A stretch of DNA of 64,000 bases from Verrucomicrobiaceae bacterium. Its GTDB lineage: Bacteria > Verrucomicrobiota > Verrucomicrobiia > Verrucomicrobiales > Verrucomicrobiaceae. The position numbers and the translations under genes are program-made. Positions 9,251-16,940 of the stretch are shown piece after piece. How positions within the stretch are numbered: position 1 is the stretch's first letter; the number at the start of each line of letters is the position of its first letter. The DNA is taken from NCBI GenBank assembly GCA_947458455.1, contig CANGYJ010000003.1, positions 186,001 through 250,000 of the forward strand. Reading direction: 5' to 3'. The notes beneath the pieces are model-generated. The model did not search any database and was not told the origin of the DNA. It saw nothing but the letters and a program-made list of their open reading frames with translations.

Positions 9251-10381
9251 ATGAGAACGCTCAAGGTTTCCCAGGATGATCTTCATGCCCGCATCATTGA
9301 GAGTGTGCGGAGCGGACGTGCGACTTCGCGCGGTCGGCTGGCGAAGCTGCACGCGGTGGCTCCTTCAACGATGGGGCTCTATGTGGAGCAGCTCTTGGCC
9401 ACCGGTATCTTGAGGGAATCCGGCTTGGTGAAAGGGCTGGCGGGGCGCCCGAAGGTGAATCTGGAGGTGATGAATGGCATCGGCTGGTTTGCGGGGGTGG
9501 AATTCACGGGGGCACGCATCCAGGTGGTGGCGGTGGATTTTGCCGGTAGGCCGATGCATGGGGAGACGCATCCGTTGGCTCCTGGTATCGGGGTGAAAAC
9601 GGTGATTCAGGAGCTGAAAAGCGTTCTCCATGACCTAGCAGCGAAGGTGCCGGGAAAGCTGCTGGGGGTGGGCGCCGGTGCTCCGGGGCTGGTGAATCCC
9701 GAGGCGGGTATCGCCAGCTACAGTGTGTCGTTTACGGAATGGCGGGATGTGCCGCTGCGTAGGCTGCTGAATGAGGCCATGAAGGTGCCGACCTCGCTCG
9801 AAAACAATCTGCGCACGGTGGCGCTGGCGGAGCGCTGGTTCGGCGGTGGGCGTGAGACGCCGGATTATGTGATCCTCGGGCCTCGTAGCGGCTTTGCCCT
9901 GGCGATCGTGAAGGATGGCGCTCTGATGCGTGGGACGCATCAGGCGGCGGGTGAGATCGGCCTGTGGCCCTGGCCTGCGGGAGATTCCGCCACGCAGATG
10001 CATGAATTGCTTTCTGCGCCTGCGATCTGGCGTCGCCTCACGGGCAGCCCACCGGGCACGTCTGCACCTGCGAATCTGCACTTGGCGCTCGAAGGCCTCG
10101 CTGGCACGCGGAGCGAGGCGTGGGAGGCGGTGACGGAGGATTTCGCCCGAGTCATCGGGATGACGCAGTTGCTCATCGATGCCCACCTTTACTTCCTGCA
10201 CGGGCCGCTGACGGCTCTGGGCTGCCGTTTTTGCGATGAAATCACGCGGAAACTGAAAACGCTCTTCCCAGCGCTGAAGAACATGCCGCTGGAGATTCGC
10301 CCGTCCCAATTGGGGGATGAGGCCGGTGCCCTGGGGGCTGCCTGCATGGCCATGGAGGCCTGGGATCCCGGGCTGATCTGA
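9251..10381 (+). CDS. ROK family transcriptional regulator
   Basis: The N-terminal 65 residues form a winged helix-turn-helix (ARIIESVRSGRATSRGRLAK..., then AGRPKVNL), followed by a ROK sugar kinase-like domain with GVGAGAPGLV and a DYVILG phosphate-loop-like segment. The usual zinc motif CxCGxxGC of ROK proteins is missing: the corresponding GEIGLWPWP region has no cysteines. The ATG at 9251 was chosen because upstream in-frame codons overlap the divergent cupin. It likely represses sugar-related genes, possibly including the neighbouring cupin. Confidence 0.85.
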   Translation: MRTLKVSQDDLHARIIESVRSGRATSRGRLAKLHAVAPSTMGLYVEQLLATGILRESGLVKGLAGRPKVNLEVMNGIGWFAGVEFTGARIQVVAVDFAGRPMHGETHPLAPGIGVKTVIQELKSVLHDLAAKVPGKLLGVGAGAPGLVNPEAGIASYSVSFTEWRDVPLRRLLNEAMKVPTSLENNLRTVALAERWFGGGRETPDYVILGPRSGFALAIVKDGALMRGTHQAAGEIGLWPWPAGDSATQMHELLSAPAIWRRLTGSPPGTSAPANLHLALEGLAGTRSEAWEAVTEDFARVIGMTQLLIDAHLYFLHGPLTALGCRFCDEITRKLKTLFPALKNMPLEIRPSQLGDEAGALGAACMAMEAWDPGLI

Positions 10382-10407
10382 TCAATGGATTCCGCGGAGC
10401 GGAGTGG

Positions 10408-10478
10408 TTGCCTCACAAGGATTCGAACCTTGAATAACAGATTCAGAATCTGCTGTGTTACCATTACACCATGAGGCA
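10408..10478 (-). tRNA. tRNA-Gln (anticodon CTG)
   Basis: On the minus strand the sequence folds as a complete cloverleaf: acceptor TGCCTCA pairs with TGAGGCA (discriminator A), D-arm with TGGTGTAATGGTAAC, anticodon stem GCAGA/TCTGT around the loop TTCTGAA (anticodon CTG), and a T-arm with GGTTCGAATCC. CCA is not encoded. It lies just downstream of livF on the same strand. Confidence 0.95.
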
Positions 10479-10552
10479 GCGGGTCGTGGGGGCCAGGACA
10501 CTAGAGGCTGCGGGCGGGCTTTCAAGTCTGGCGAAGGGCTTTTTTCGCGTGA

Positions 10553-11260
10553 TCAGTCTCCCAGGTAGGCTTCCCGCACCTGCGGGTTGGCACGCAAAGC
10601 CTCAGATTTATCCTGGAGCAGCACCTGACCGGTTTCCAGCACATAGCCGTAATCGGAAATCTTGAGCGCCAAATTCGCATTCTGCTCCACCAGCAGGATG
10701 GTCAGGCTGCGCTCCTTGTTGATGACGACGATCTGCTCGAAAATCGAGCGCACCAGCATCGGCGCGATGCCGAGTGAGGGCTCATCGAGCATCAGGCACT
10801 TCGGTTTGCTCATCAGAGCACGGGCGATGGCGAGCATCTGCTGCTCTCCGCCGGAAAGCGTGCCCGATAGCTGGCTGATGCGCTCTTTGAGCCGTGGAAA
10901 CATCGTGAAGGCGTATTCGATGTCCTCAGCGATCCCTGCCTTGTCGTGCCGCAGGTAAGCGCCCATGTGAAGATTCTCCTCCACCGTGAGGTTCGCAAAG
11001 ACCATGCGACCTTCCGGCACATGGCAAAGACCACGTGCGACAATCGCATGGGCAGGCTGATTGGTGATGTCCTCGCCGTCATAGCGCACGGTGCCGCCAC
11101 AGGACTTCACGAGGCCTGAAATCGCCCGCAGCGTGGTGGACTTGCCCGCGCCGTTCGCGCCGATCAATGTCACAATGCTTTTTTCCGGCACCTTCAACGA
11201 AATGCCGTGCAGCGCTTTGATGGAGCCGTAGGAGACTTCCAAGTTTTCGATTTCAAGCAT
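10553..11260 (-). CDS. livF: Branched-chain amino acid ABC transporter ATP-binding protein LivF
   Basis: Second ATPase of a LivFGHMK-type importer. Visible motifs are Walker A GANGAGKST, signature LSGGEQQ and Walker B CLMLDEPSLG, with the LivF-type ending (VLETGQVLL.DKSEALRANPQVREAYLGD). The start is taken at the ATG giving MLEIENLEVSYG; an upstream start would add residues translated from a heptamer repeat. It is the last liv gene of the operon, separated from livG by a four-helix-bundle gene. Confidence 0.93.
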   Translation of the reverse strand: MLEIENLEVSYGSIKALHGISLKVPEKSIVTLIGANGAGKSTTLRAISGLVKSCGGTVRYDGEDITNQPAHAIVARGLCHVPEGRMVFANLTVEENLHMGAYLRHDKAGIAEDIEYAFTMFPRLKERISQLSGTLSGGEQQMLAIARALMSKPKCLMLDEPSLGIAPMLVRSIFEQIVVINKERSLTILLVEQNANLALKISDYGYVLETGQVLLQDKSEALRANPQVREAYLGD

Positions 11261-11270
11261 GGCGGAGGGT

Positions 11271-11300
11271 GTTGATGGTTGAAAGTGGATGGTTGATGGC
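11271..11300. repeat. Degenerate heptanucleotide repeat (GTTGATG)
   Basis: Exact period-7 series GTTGATG, GTTGAAA, GTGGATG, GTTGATG directly upstream of the livF start. It is one of several arrays of the same unit in liv operon spacers. Confidence 0.7.
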
Positions 11301-11316
11301 CAGAGAGGGTCGTCGA

Positions 11317-11676
11317 TCACGCATCTTCCAGAAGCGAGCGACGCAGGCCGCTGAGCATCTTGCCTTGCTGCTCGGCTGCGGTGTAAAGTTGTTGGAACAG
11401 ATCTTCCGTGAGAAAGCCTTGATGACGTCCGATGAAGGACTGCGAAACGACCTCAAACACCGAACCGGTGGCGATTTCAATGAAGCGTGCAAAGTCTTTG
11501 CGTGAGATGCGCGAAGAACCTTCCGCAATGTTGGAAGAAACCGAAACCGCCGCCCGCCGCATCTGATTGGTCAGGCCAAAGCGCTCATCCGCAGGGAAAC
11601 CGCGTGTGCTCGAATACACTAGGTCGGCAAACTCAATTGCCTTCTGCCAGACCTCCAGTTTTTCAAAGCCGAACAT
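11317..11676 (-). CDS. Four-helix-bundle protein (23S rRNA intervening-sequence protein family)
   Basis: A 119-residue protein of the S23/IVP four-helix-bundle family: it opens FEKLEVWQKAIEFADLVY and contains FGLTNQMRRAAVSVSSNIAEGSSR, the family signature. The family was first noticed in open reading frames within 23S rRNA intervening sequences and is related in fold to the Avd protein of diversity-generating retroelements; its function in free-standing form is not established. Here it interrupts the liv operon between livG and livF and is flanked on both sides by heptamer repeats. No reverse transcriptase is seen nearby. Confidence 0.85.
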   Translation of the reverse strand: MFGFEKLEVWQKAIEFADLVYSSTRGFPADERFGLTNQMRRAAVSVSSNIAEGSSRISRKDFARFIEIATGSVFEVVSQSFIGRHQGFLTEDLFQQLYTAAEQQGKMLSGLRRSLLEDA

Positions 11677-11756
11677 GGTGGATGGTTTTTAGTTGATGGT
11701 TGATGGCCGGAAAGCCGAACATGGTGGATGGTTTTTAGTTGATGGTTGATGGCCGG
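11665..11756. repeat. 46-bp perfect tandem duplication across a gene start
   Basis: Positions 11665-11710 and 11711-11756 are identical 46-bp units. Each holds the start codon and first codons of the four-helix-bundle gene plus GTTGATG heptamers. The second unit therefore carries an extra copy of the start region upstream of the gene. The perfect identity points to a recent event. Confidence 0.85.
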
Positions 11757-11790
11757 TTGCCTTGGACGATCAACGATCAACCTCAGACCA

Positions 11791-12573
11791 TCAACCAACC
11801 TCCTCCTCTTCCTCGGTTCCCAAATAGGCCGCGATGACCTTCGGGTTCTTTTGAATCTCTCCAGGCGTGCCTTCGGCGATCTTTTTGCCGTATTCGAGCA
11901 CGGCGATCTTTTCGCAGATGCCCATGACCACCTTCATGTCGTGCTCCACGAGCATGATGGCGATCTGAAACTTGTCTTTGATGAACTGGATGAGCTTCAT
12001 CAGTCCCTCTTTCTCCGTCGGGTTCATGCCCGCGGCAGGTTCGTCGAGAAGAAGGAGCTTCGGCTTGGTGGCGAGGGCGCGGACGATCTCCAGGCGACGC
12101 TGATCGCCGTAGGGCAGGCTTTTGGCTTCTTCATCGCGCAGCTTCGCGAGATCGAAGATGTCGAGCAGTTCGATCACCTGCATCTCGACCTCGCGTTCGC
12201 TATGATGGAAGCCAGCACCGCGCCACAACGCATTGCGGATGCCATGGGGGCGATGCAACTGCGTGGCGGCACGCACGTTGTCAAAAACCGAGAGCGAGCC
12301 GAACAGGCGGATATTTTGAAAGGTGCGAGCGATGCCGAGTTTCGTCAGCACATGAGGTTTCATGCCGAAAATAGGCTGGCCGCCAAAGTGAATGGAGCCT
12401 GCCGTGGTCTGATAAACTCCGGTGATAAGATTGAAGGCCGTCGTTTTGCCCGCGCCATTGGGGCCGATGAGACCGACCAACTCATTGGCATGCACTTCCA
12501 GGCTGAAATCGCCAACCGCCGTGAGGCCGCCGAAGCGGATGCTGGCTTTGTCCAGTTTGAGCAAAGGAGTCAT
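11791..12573 (-). CDS. livG: Branched-chain amino acid ABC transporter ATP-binding protein LivG
   Basis: First ATPase of the importer, 260 residues. Walker A GPNGAGKTTAFN, signature LPYGDQRRLEIVRAL and Walker B LLLLDEPAAGMNP are all present, the last two in the LivG-specific form. The family insert after Walker A (VTGVYQTTAGSIHFGG) and the tail GTPGEIQKNPKVIAAYLG are also as expected. The protein ends with a run of glutamates (EEEEEVG). It works in the cytoplasm with LivF to power LivHM. Confidence 0.93.
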   Translation of the reverse strand: MTPLLKLDKASIRFGGLTAVGDFSLEVHANELVGLIGPNGAGKTTAFNLITGVYQTTAGSIHFGGQPIFGMKPHVLTKLGIARTFQNIRLFGSLSVFDNVRAATQLHRPHGIRNALWRGAGFHHSEREVEMQVIELLDIFDLAKLRDEEAKSLPYGDQRRLEIVRALATKPKLLLLDEPAAGMNPTEKEGLMKLIQFIKDKFQIAIMLVEHDMKVVMGICEKIAVLEYGKKIAEGTPGEIQKNPKVIAAYLGTEEEEEVG

Positions 12574-12577
12574 GGGA

Positions 12578-12719
12578 GTTGATGGAGAATGGTGGATGGT
12601 TGATGGCCGGAACCAAGCCGCAGCAGGGCTATCCCAAGCGCCAAAGACTGCTTTCTCCCCAAAAGGCCGAAGAACCTGAAATCATTCAGGCCATCAACCA
12701 TCAACTCAAAACCATCAAC
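12578..12719. repeat. Two opposed heptamer arrays between livM and livG
   Basis: GTTGATG, GAGAATG, GTGGATG, GTTGATG (12578-12605) and, inverted, CATCAAC, CATCAAC, TCAAAAC, CATCAAC (12692-12719). The two arrays can pair across the 86-bp middle, so the spacer could form a long imperfect hairpin in the mRNA. Confidence 0.65.
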
Positions 12720-12721
12720 CC

Positions 12722-13690
12722 TCATACCGCCGCGGCTCCTTTCTTTTTCTGCCCCATCGTGAACAAGCCCTGCGGACGCAGCATCATGAGGCCGATGATG
12801 AGCAGCGCGTAGATGATCATGCGATAGTCTGCGAACTGGCGCAGCACCTCTGGCAGCAAGGTGAGGAGAATCGCCGCGATGATGACTCCCACCGTGCGCC
12901 CCATGCCGCCGAGGATGACCATGACGACGATGTCGATGGATTTGAGGAAATCGAAGCCCGTGGGGGAGAGGAACTGCTTGTGGTGGGCATACAAGCCACC
13001 GGCGACGCCGGCGAAGAACGCGCCGATGACGAACGCGGTGACCTTGTAGCGCACAGGATTGATGCCCATCGAGCTTGCGGCCACCTCGTCGTCATTCACC
13101 GCGATGAAGCCGCGCCCGTAGGTCGAGTTCACCAGCGAGGCGATCACATAAATCGTGACGGCAGCCAGGGCGAAGGTCCAGCCGAGCGTGGTGTATTTGG
13201 GAATGCCTTTCAGTCCGCTCGCGGCACCCACGCTTTCCATGTTTTGCACCACCACGCGGATGATCTCGCCAAAACCAAGCGTGACGATGGCGAGGTAGTC
13301 TCCTTTGAGCCGAAGCGAAGGCACTCCGACACCGAGGCCGATCACGGCGGCCACACAGCCGCCCAGCACGAGTGCCACCAAAAAGAGCAGCGGCTTGAGG
13401 CTGTCCGGCACCATCGGTGAGCAGACCAGTGTCAGCTTGGCCGCCGAATAACCGCCCACGGCCATGAAACCTGCGTGACCGAGGCTGAACTGGCCGGTGT
13501 GGCCGTTGATGAGGTTCAAGCTCACCGCCAGGATGATGCTGATGCCGCAGTCGATGGCGATGCCGAGGTAGTAGCGGTTAAACTGCGCCGAAAAGAGCGA
13601 AACCACCACCGCGAGCACGATGCCCGCCAGCAGCCAGCGCTTCGCCCCGGCTAGCGCAGTTGATGGTTGAAGGTTGATGGTTGATGGCAT
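12722..13690 (-). CDS. livM: Branched-chain amino acid ABC transporter permease LivM
   Basis: A 322-residue inner-membrane permease with about nine hydrophobic segments. The LivM signature LNLINGHTGQFSLGHAGFMAVGGY is near residue 60, and the cytoplasmic coupling region near DEVAASSMGINPVRYKVTAFVIGAFFAGVAGGLYAH is clear. Pairs with LivH. Oddity: residues 1-13 (MPSTINLQPSTAL) are translated from the GTTGATG heptamer array, so either the repeat entered the coding sequence or the true start is a non-ATG codon just before the first membrane helix at about residue 18. Confidence 0.92.
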   Translation of the reverse strand: MPSTINLQPSTALAGAKRWLLAGIVLAVVVSLFSAQFNRYYLGIAIDCGISIILAVSLNLINGHTGQFSLGHAGFMAVGGYSAAKLTLVCSPMVPDSLKPLLFLVALVLGGCVAAVIGLGVGVPSLRLKGDYLAIVTLGFGEIIRVVVQNMESVGAASGLKGIPKYTTLGWTFALAAVTIYVIASLVNSTYGRGFIAVNDDEVAASSMGINPVRYKVTAFVIGAFFAGVAGGLYAHHKQFLSPTGFDFLKSIDIVVMVILGGMGRTVGVIIAAILLTLLPEVLRQFADYRMIIYALLIIGLMMLRPQGLFTMGQKKKGAAAV

Positions 13691-13835
13691 AGTTAGAAGA
13701 CTCGCGCTTTGGATTTTTTCTGGCTATCAAGCAGCGCAGTTGATGGTCGAGAGTTGATGGTTAACGGCATGATCGGAAGGCTCGCTTTGGATTTTTTCTG
13801 GCTATCAACCATCGACATTCGACTATCAACTCGAC
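13659..13835. repeat. Heptamer arrays and an imperfect 80-bp tandem duplication upstream of livM
   Basis: Three period-7 arrays: 13659-13686 (GTTGATG, GTTGAAG, GTTGATG, GTTGATG), 13739-13766 (GTTGATG, GTCGAGA, GTTGATG, GTTAACG) and, inverted, about 13803-13830 (TATCAAC, CATCGAC, ATTCGAC, TATCAAC). The first two lie in about 80-bp tandem units that also share TTTGGATTTTTTCTGGCTAT (13708 and 13786). Confidence 0.75.
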
Positions 13836-14747
13836 TCACACCTTCTCGACGGTGGCCTTGCCGAGTAGTCCGGCGGGTTTGAAAAGCAGGATGAGAATGA
13901 GGATGGCAAAGGCGATGCCATCACGATAACTCGACAAGCCGGAGATGCCGCCCGCGAAGGTTTCCAGCAGCCCTAGCAACAAGCCGCCGAGCGTCGCGCC
14001 CGGCAGATTGCCAATGCCACCGAGCACCGCCGCGATGAAGGCGCGGATGCCCGGCTGCACGCCCATGAGCGGCTCGATGCCGGGTGCCTTCAACGCGTAA
14101 AGAATGCCCGCGACCGCCGCCAGCGCCGAGCCAAGTCCGAAGGTGAAAGCGATGATGCGATTGATGTTCACGCCCATGAGCGCCGCCGCCTGCTGGTTGA
14201 AGGACACCGCCCGCATGGCCATGCCGTTCTTGGTTTTATGAACGATGAACCACAAGCCGGCCAGCAGCAGCGCGGTGACGAGCACCACCACCAGATCATT
14301 GCTACTCACCACCAGCCCGGCGAGATGAAAGTCCGTGGCGGGCAGCAGTTGCGGAAACGGTTTTGTATCCGCACCAAACACCGCCTTGTGCTGGCAGGTA
14401 AACTCAATGAACAACGACACGCCGATGGCCGTGATCAGAACGGTGAGCTTTGGCCTGGAACGCAGGGGCCGGTAGGCCAGAAACTCGATCAGGATGCCGA
14501 TGCCAGCACAGATCAGCGCGGAGAGCAGCGTGACGAGCAAGGCACCCGTGAGCGATGGCAGTGGGATGATCTTCTCGATGGCCGGAGCGATGAAAAACGC
14601 CGCATACGCCCCAAGCATGAGCACATCACTGTGCGCGAAGTTGATGAACCGCAGCACGCCATAGACCATCGAGTAGCCAAGCGCGATGAGGGCGTAGATG
14701 GAACCCAGCGCGAGGCCGTTGATGAGTTGTTGGGAAAACCATTCCAT
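13836..14747 (-). CDS. livH: Branched-chain amino acid ABC transporter permease LivH
   Basis: A 303-residue permease with about eight hydrophobic segments and the LivH signature GLALGSIYALIALGYSMVYGVLRFINFAHSD at residues about 10-40 (quoted here in part: GSIYALIALGYSMVYG). The coupling segment RAVSFNQQAAALMGVNINR is present before the last helices. It is the first membrane component after the TA pair that follows livK. Confidence 0.93.
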   Translation of the reverse strand: MEWFSQQLINGLALGSIYALIALGYSMVYGVLRFINFAHSDVLMLGAYAAFFIAPAIEKIIPLPSLTGALLVTLLSALICAGIGILIEFLAYRPLRSRPKLTVLITAIGVSLFIEFTCQHKAVFGADTKPFPQLLPATDFHLAGLVVSSNDLVVVLVTALLLAGLWFIVHKTKNGMAMRAVSFNQQAAALMGVNINRIIAFTFGLGSALAAVAGILYALKAPGIEPLMGVQPGIRAFIAAVLGGIGNLPGATLGGLLLGLLETFAGGISGLSSYRDGIAFAILILILLFKPAGLLGKATVEKV

Positions 14748-14756
14748 GGGGCGGGA

Positions 14757-15260
14757 TCAGAGAGCAGGAAGCTGGGCGATGATTTTGTCCAGGACGGACC
14801 TTCGAATGTGCAGACTGGAGCGCGACGGTAATTCCGCAAGCAAGCGATGGATTTCGACGAGACTCCTTAAACCATGCGTGAAGCCACGAATCAGCACGCC
14901 GAGGGTGCCATGCACCGCGCAGCCAAGAGCGTTACCTGCGATGCGGGCCGCCGCATCATCGGTTAAAAAAATGCCCGCGCCCATCTGTTCCAGCAATGCC
15001 AGGGCCACAGCTTCGCCTTCATCAAGATCATGCAACGCGATCAATGCGACCAGTCGGCTTGAACCCGTGTCCGGATTGGGTTGAACGCTTAACGTCGGGA
15101 TGTCACCAGCCTGAAGCAGTGGGCGGTGGCGGATGGCCTCATCCCAGACAATTTGAGGTGCGTAGATGCGAGGAAAGGTGGCCAGCAGATCGAGACAGCC
15201 AAGCTGATCCAAATGAATCAGCGGACCAGCATCCAGAATGACCACAGCACCTTCATTCAT
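14757..15260 (-). CDS. PIN-domain toxin (DUF3368-like)
   Basis: A 167-residue PIN-domain protein, probable ribonuclease toxin. The first acidic residue is in VILDAGPLIHL (Asp9), a second acidic cluster is DEGEAVALAL near residue 95, and LTDDAAARIAG near residue 114 supplies the third, which is the PIN metal-site pattern; the C-terminal HGTLGVL segment is the DUF3368-type form. It overlaps the upstream antitoxin by 8 bp and ends 10 bp before livH, so it is co-transcribed with the liv genes. Confidence 0.8.
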   Translation of the reverse strand: MNEGAVVILDAGPLIHLDQLGCLDLLATFPRIYAPQIVWDEAIRHRPLLQAGDIPTLSVQPNPDTGSSRLVALIALHDLDEGEAVALALLEQMGAGIFLTDDAAARIAGNALGCAVHGTLGVLIRGFTHGLRSLVEIHRLLAELPSRSSLHIRRSVLDKIIAQLPAL

Positions 15261-15450
15261 CGTCTTTTTGCAAACCCCATCTCACATCGTTCAAGAGTTG
15301 TGCTTCCTGAAGTTCAGGACGGTGCGAATAGAGATAGCGCCGCAACCCTGTGACCACGACCTCATCGGAGTTCCGCGCCCAGCCCTCGCGCACATACTCT
15401 GCGAGCTCCTCAGCGAGGTCGTCCGGGCATTCGATGGAAATAGTCTTCAT
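15253..15450 (-). CDS. Ribbon-helix-helix antitoxin partner of the PIN toxin
   Basis: A 65-residue protein starting MKTISIECPDDLAEELAEYV, like the strand-helix start of CopG/ParD-type ribbon-helix-helix proteins, with SDEVVVTGLRRYL as the second helix. Its stop overlaps the toxin start by 8 bp, the usual antitoxin-first TA layout. It starts 20 bp after livK ends. Such antitoxins usually repress their own promoter; whether this one reaches the liv promoter is unknown. Confidence 0.75.
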   Translation of the reverse strand: MKTISIECPDDLAEELAEYVREGWARNSDEVVVTGLRRYLYSHRPELQEAQLLNDVRWGLQKDDE

Positions 15451-15469
15451 GGCTGGCGGGAAAATAAGC

Positions 15470-16693
15470 TCACGGAGCTACGGTTTCCACAAACTTAAAC
15501 GCCCCGCCCTTCACCTGCAAAATCACCGCAGATTTCACCGCGTCACGCTGGCCGTTGATGGCGATCTTGCCAGTTACGGCATCGAATTCCTTCGTCGCGG
15601 CCAGTGCATCACGCATTTTGGCACCTTCGGTGCTGCCTGCGCGCTTGATGGCATCAGCGAGGAACATGGCTGAGTCGTAACCGAGAGCCGCCATCGCATC
15701 GGGAAGCTTGCCGTTGTAGCGCTTCTTATAGGCAGCGACAAAAGCGGTTACCTTTGGCGATCCGGCATCGGAGGAGTAATGCGTGGAGAAGTAGTGGCCC
15801 TCGACGGCGCCACCTCCGATTTTCACTAGTGTGTCACTTTCCCAGCCATCACCGCCGATGAGCGGCACATCGAGGCCGAGCTGCTTCGCCTGGATGCAAA
15901 TCAGCGCGACATCTGTGTAGTAGCCAGGAACGAAAACAGCATCCGGCGCGGCGCTTTTGATGGCGGTGAGCTGGGCTTTGAAATCCTTGTCACCACCGTT
16001 GAAATCCAGCTCACTCACGATCTGACCACCCGTTTTGGTGAATCCCTCCTTGAAGAATTTTGCCAAGCCCTTGCTGTAATCGCTCTTCACATCGGTGAAC
16101 ACGGCCACCTTCTTCGCTTTCAAGGTGTTGGTGGCAAAGTTCGCCATCACCGTGCCTTGGAAGGGATCGATGAAACACACCCGGAAGATGAAATCGCCTG
16201 TCTCCGTGACCTTCGGATTGGTGGACGCAGGTGATATCATCGGGATGCCATTCTGCTGACAGATCGGCGCGGCTTCCAGTGAGCGGCTCGATGCCACTTC
16301 GCCAAGAATCGCTACCACACCGTCTTTCGAGATCAGTTTGTTCACGACATTGGCCGGTTCGCCCGCTTTCGACTGATCGTCCTCCGTTTTGAGTTCGAGC
16401 TTCTTCCCAAGCACACCGCCAGCCGCATTGAGTTCCTCGATCGCCAGCAGCGTTCCTTCATGTGAGGAGATGCCAAAGGTGGCCTCCTTACCTGTGAGCG
16501 AGGCGAATTCACCCACCAAAATGGTATCACCACCGCCGCCAGGGCCACATCCGCTTAAACCCAAGATGCCGCCACCAATCACCAATGAGAGGAGCAGGCC
16601 GCGCTTGATTGCCTGATCCAGTGCGCAGATGCCATCTTTCGATTCAGCAACACGCTGAACATCCGCTTGAGAACTTAAGAGGTTATTTTTCAT
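15470..16693 (-). CDS. livK: Branched-chain amino acid ABC transporter substrate-binding protein LivK
   Basis: A 407-residue type 1 periplasmic-binding protein of the Leu/Ile/Val class. After about 30 N-terminal residues there is a hydrophobic lipoprotein-like signal (LLLSLVIGGGILGLSGCG, Cys near 49). The mature domain shows ILVGEFASLTGKEATFG, AILGEVASSRSLEAAPICQ and PMISPASTNPKVT, which are standard for the family. The N-terminus before the signal is unusually long, so an internal start cannot be excluded. It is the first gene of the liv operon and is divergent from the oxidoreductase gene at 16941. Confidence 0.92.
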   Translation of the reverse strand: MKNNLLSSQADVQRVAESKDGICALDQAIKRGLLLSLVIGGGILGLSGCGPGGGGDTILVGEFASLTGKEATFGISSHEGTLLAIEELNAAGGVLGKKLELKTEDDQSKAGEPANVVNKLISKDGVVAILGEVASSRSLEAAPICQQNGIPMISPASTNPKVTETGDFIFRVCFIDPFQGTVMANFATNTLKAKKVAVFTDVKSDYSKGLAKFFKEGFTKTGGQIVSELDFNGGDKDFKAQLTAIKSAAPDAVFVPGYYTDVALICIQAKQLGLDVPLIGGDGWESDTLVKIGGGAVEGHYFSTHYSSDAGSPKVTAFVAAYKKRYNGKLPDAMAALGYDSAMFLADAIKRAGSTEGAKMRDALAATKEFDAVTGKIAINGQRDAVKSAVILQVKGGAFKFVETVAP

Positions 16694-16940
16694 AGAATTG
16701 TGCGCAGCTTCTAGCAGGCGACTTGGGAGATGACGAACTGTTTTTTAGCCAGTATCGCAATCAGGCAAATATCGCCTTTCATCGGGTGGTCTTGATCGAC
16801 TTTTCCCAGCCCGAAAAAGTGAAGCTGATTTAGTGCCATTAAATCAGCGTTCGCCAGTCCTGCCGCATTCCAACGTACGATCCGCCTTTCCCATTGCGTT
16901 CACTGCGCCCTCACCGCTATCCTCGCGACCCATTCCATCC

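Noticed and set aside
11317-11676. Avd accessory protein of a diversity-generating retroelement
   Set aside because: No reverse transcriptase or template/variable repeat pair is visible; the sequence fits the general S23/IVP family.
11271-13830. CRISPR array
   Set aside because: Repeat units are only 7 bp, degenerate, with no constant repeat-spacer alternation and no cas genes.
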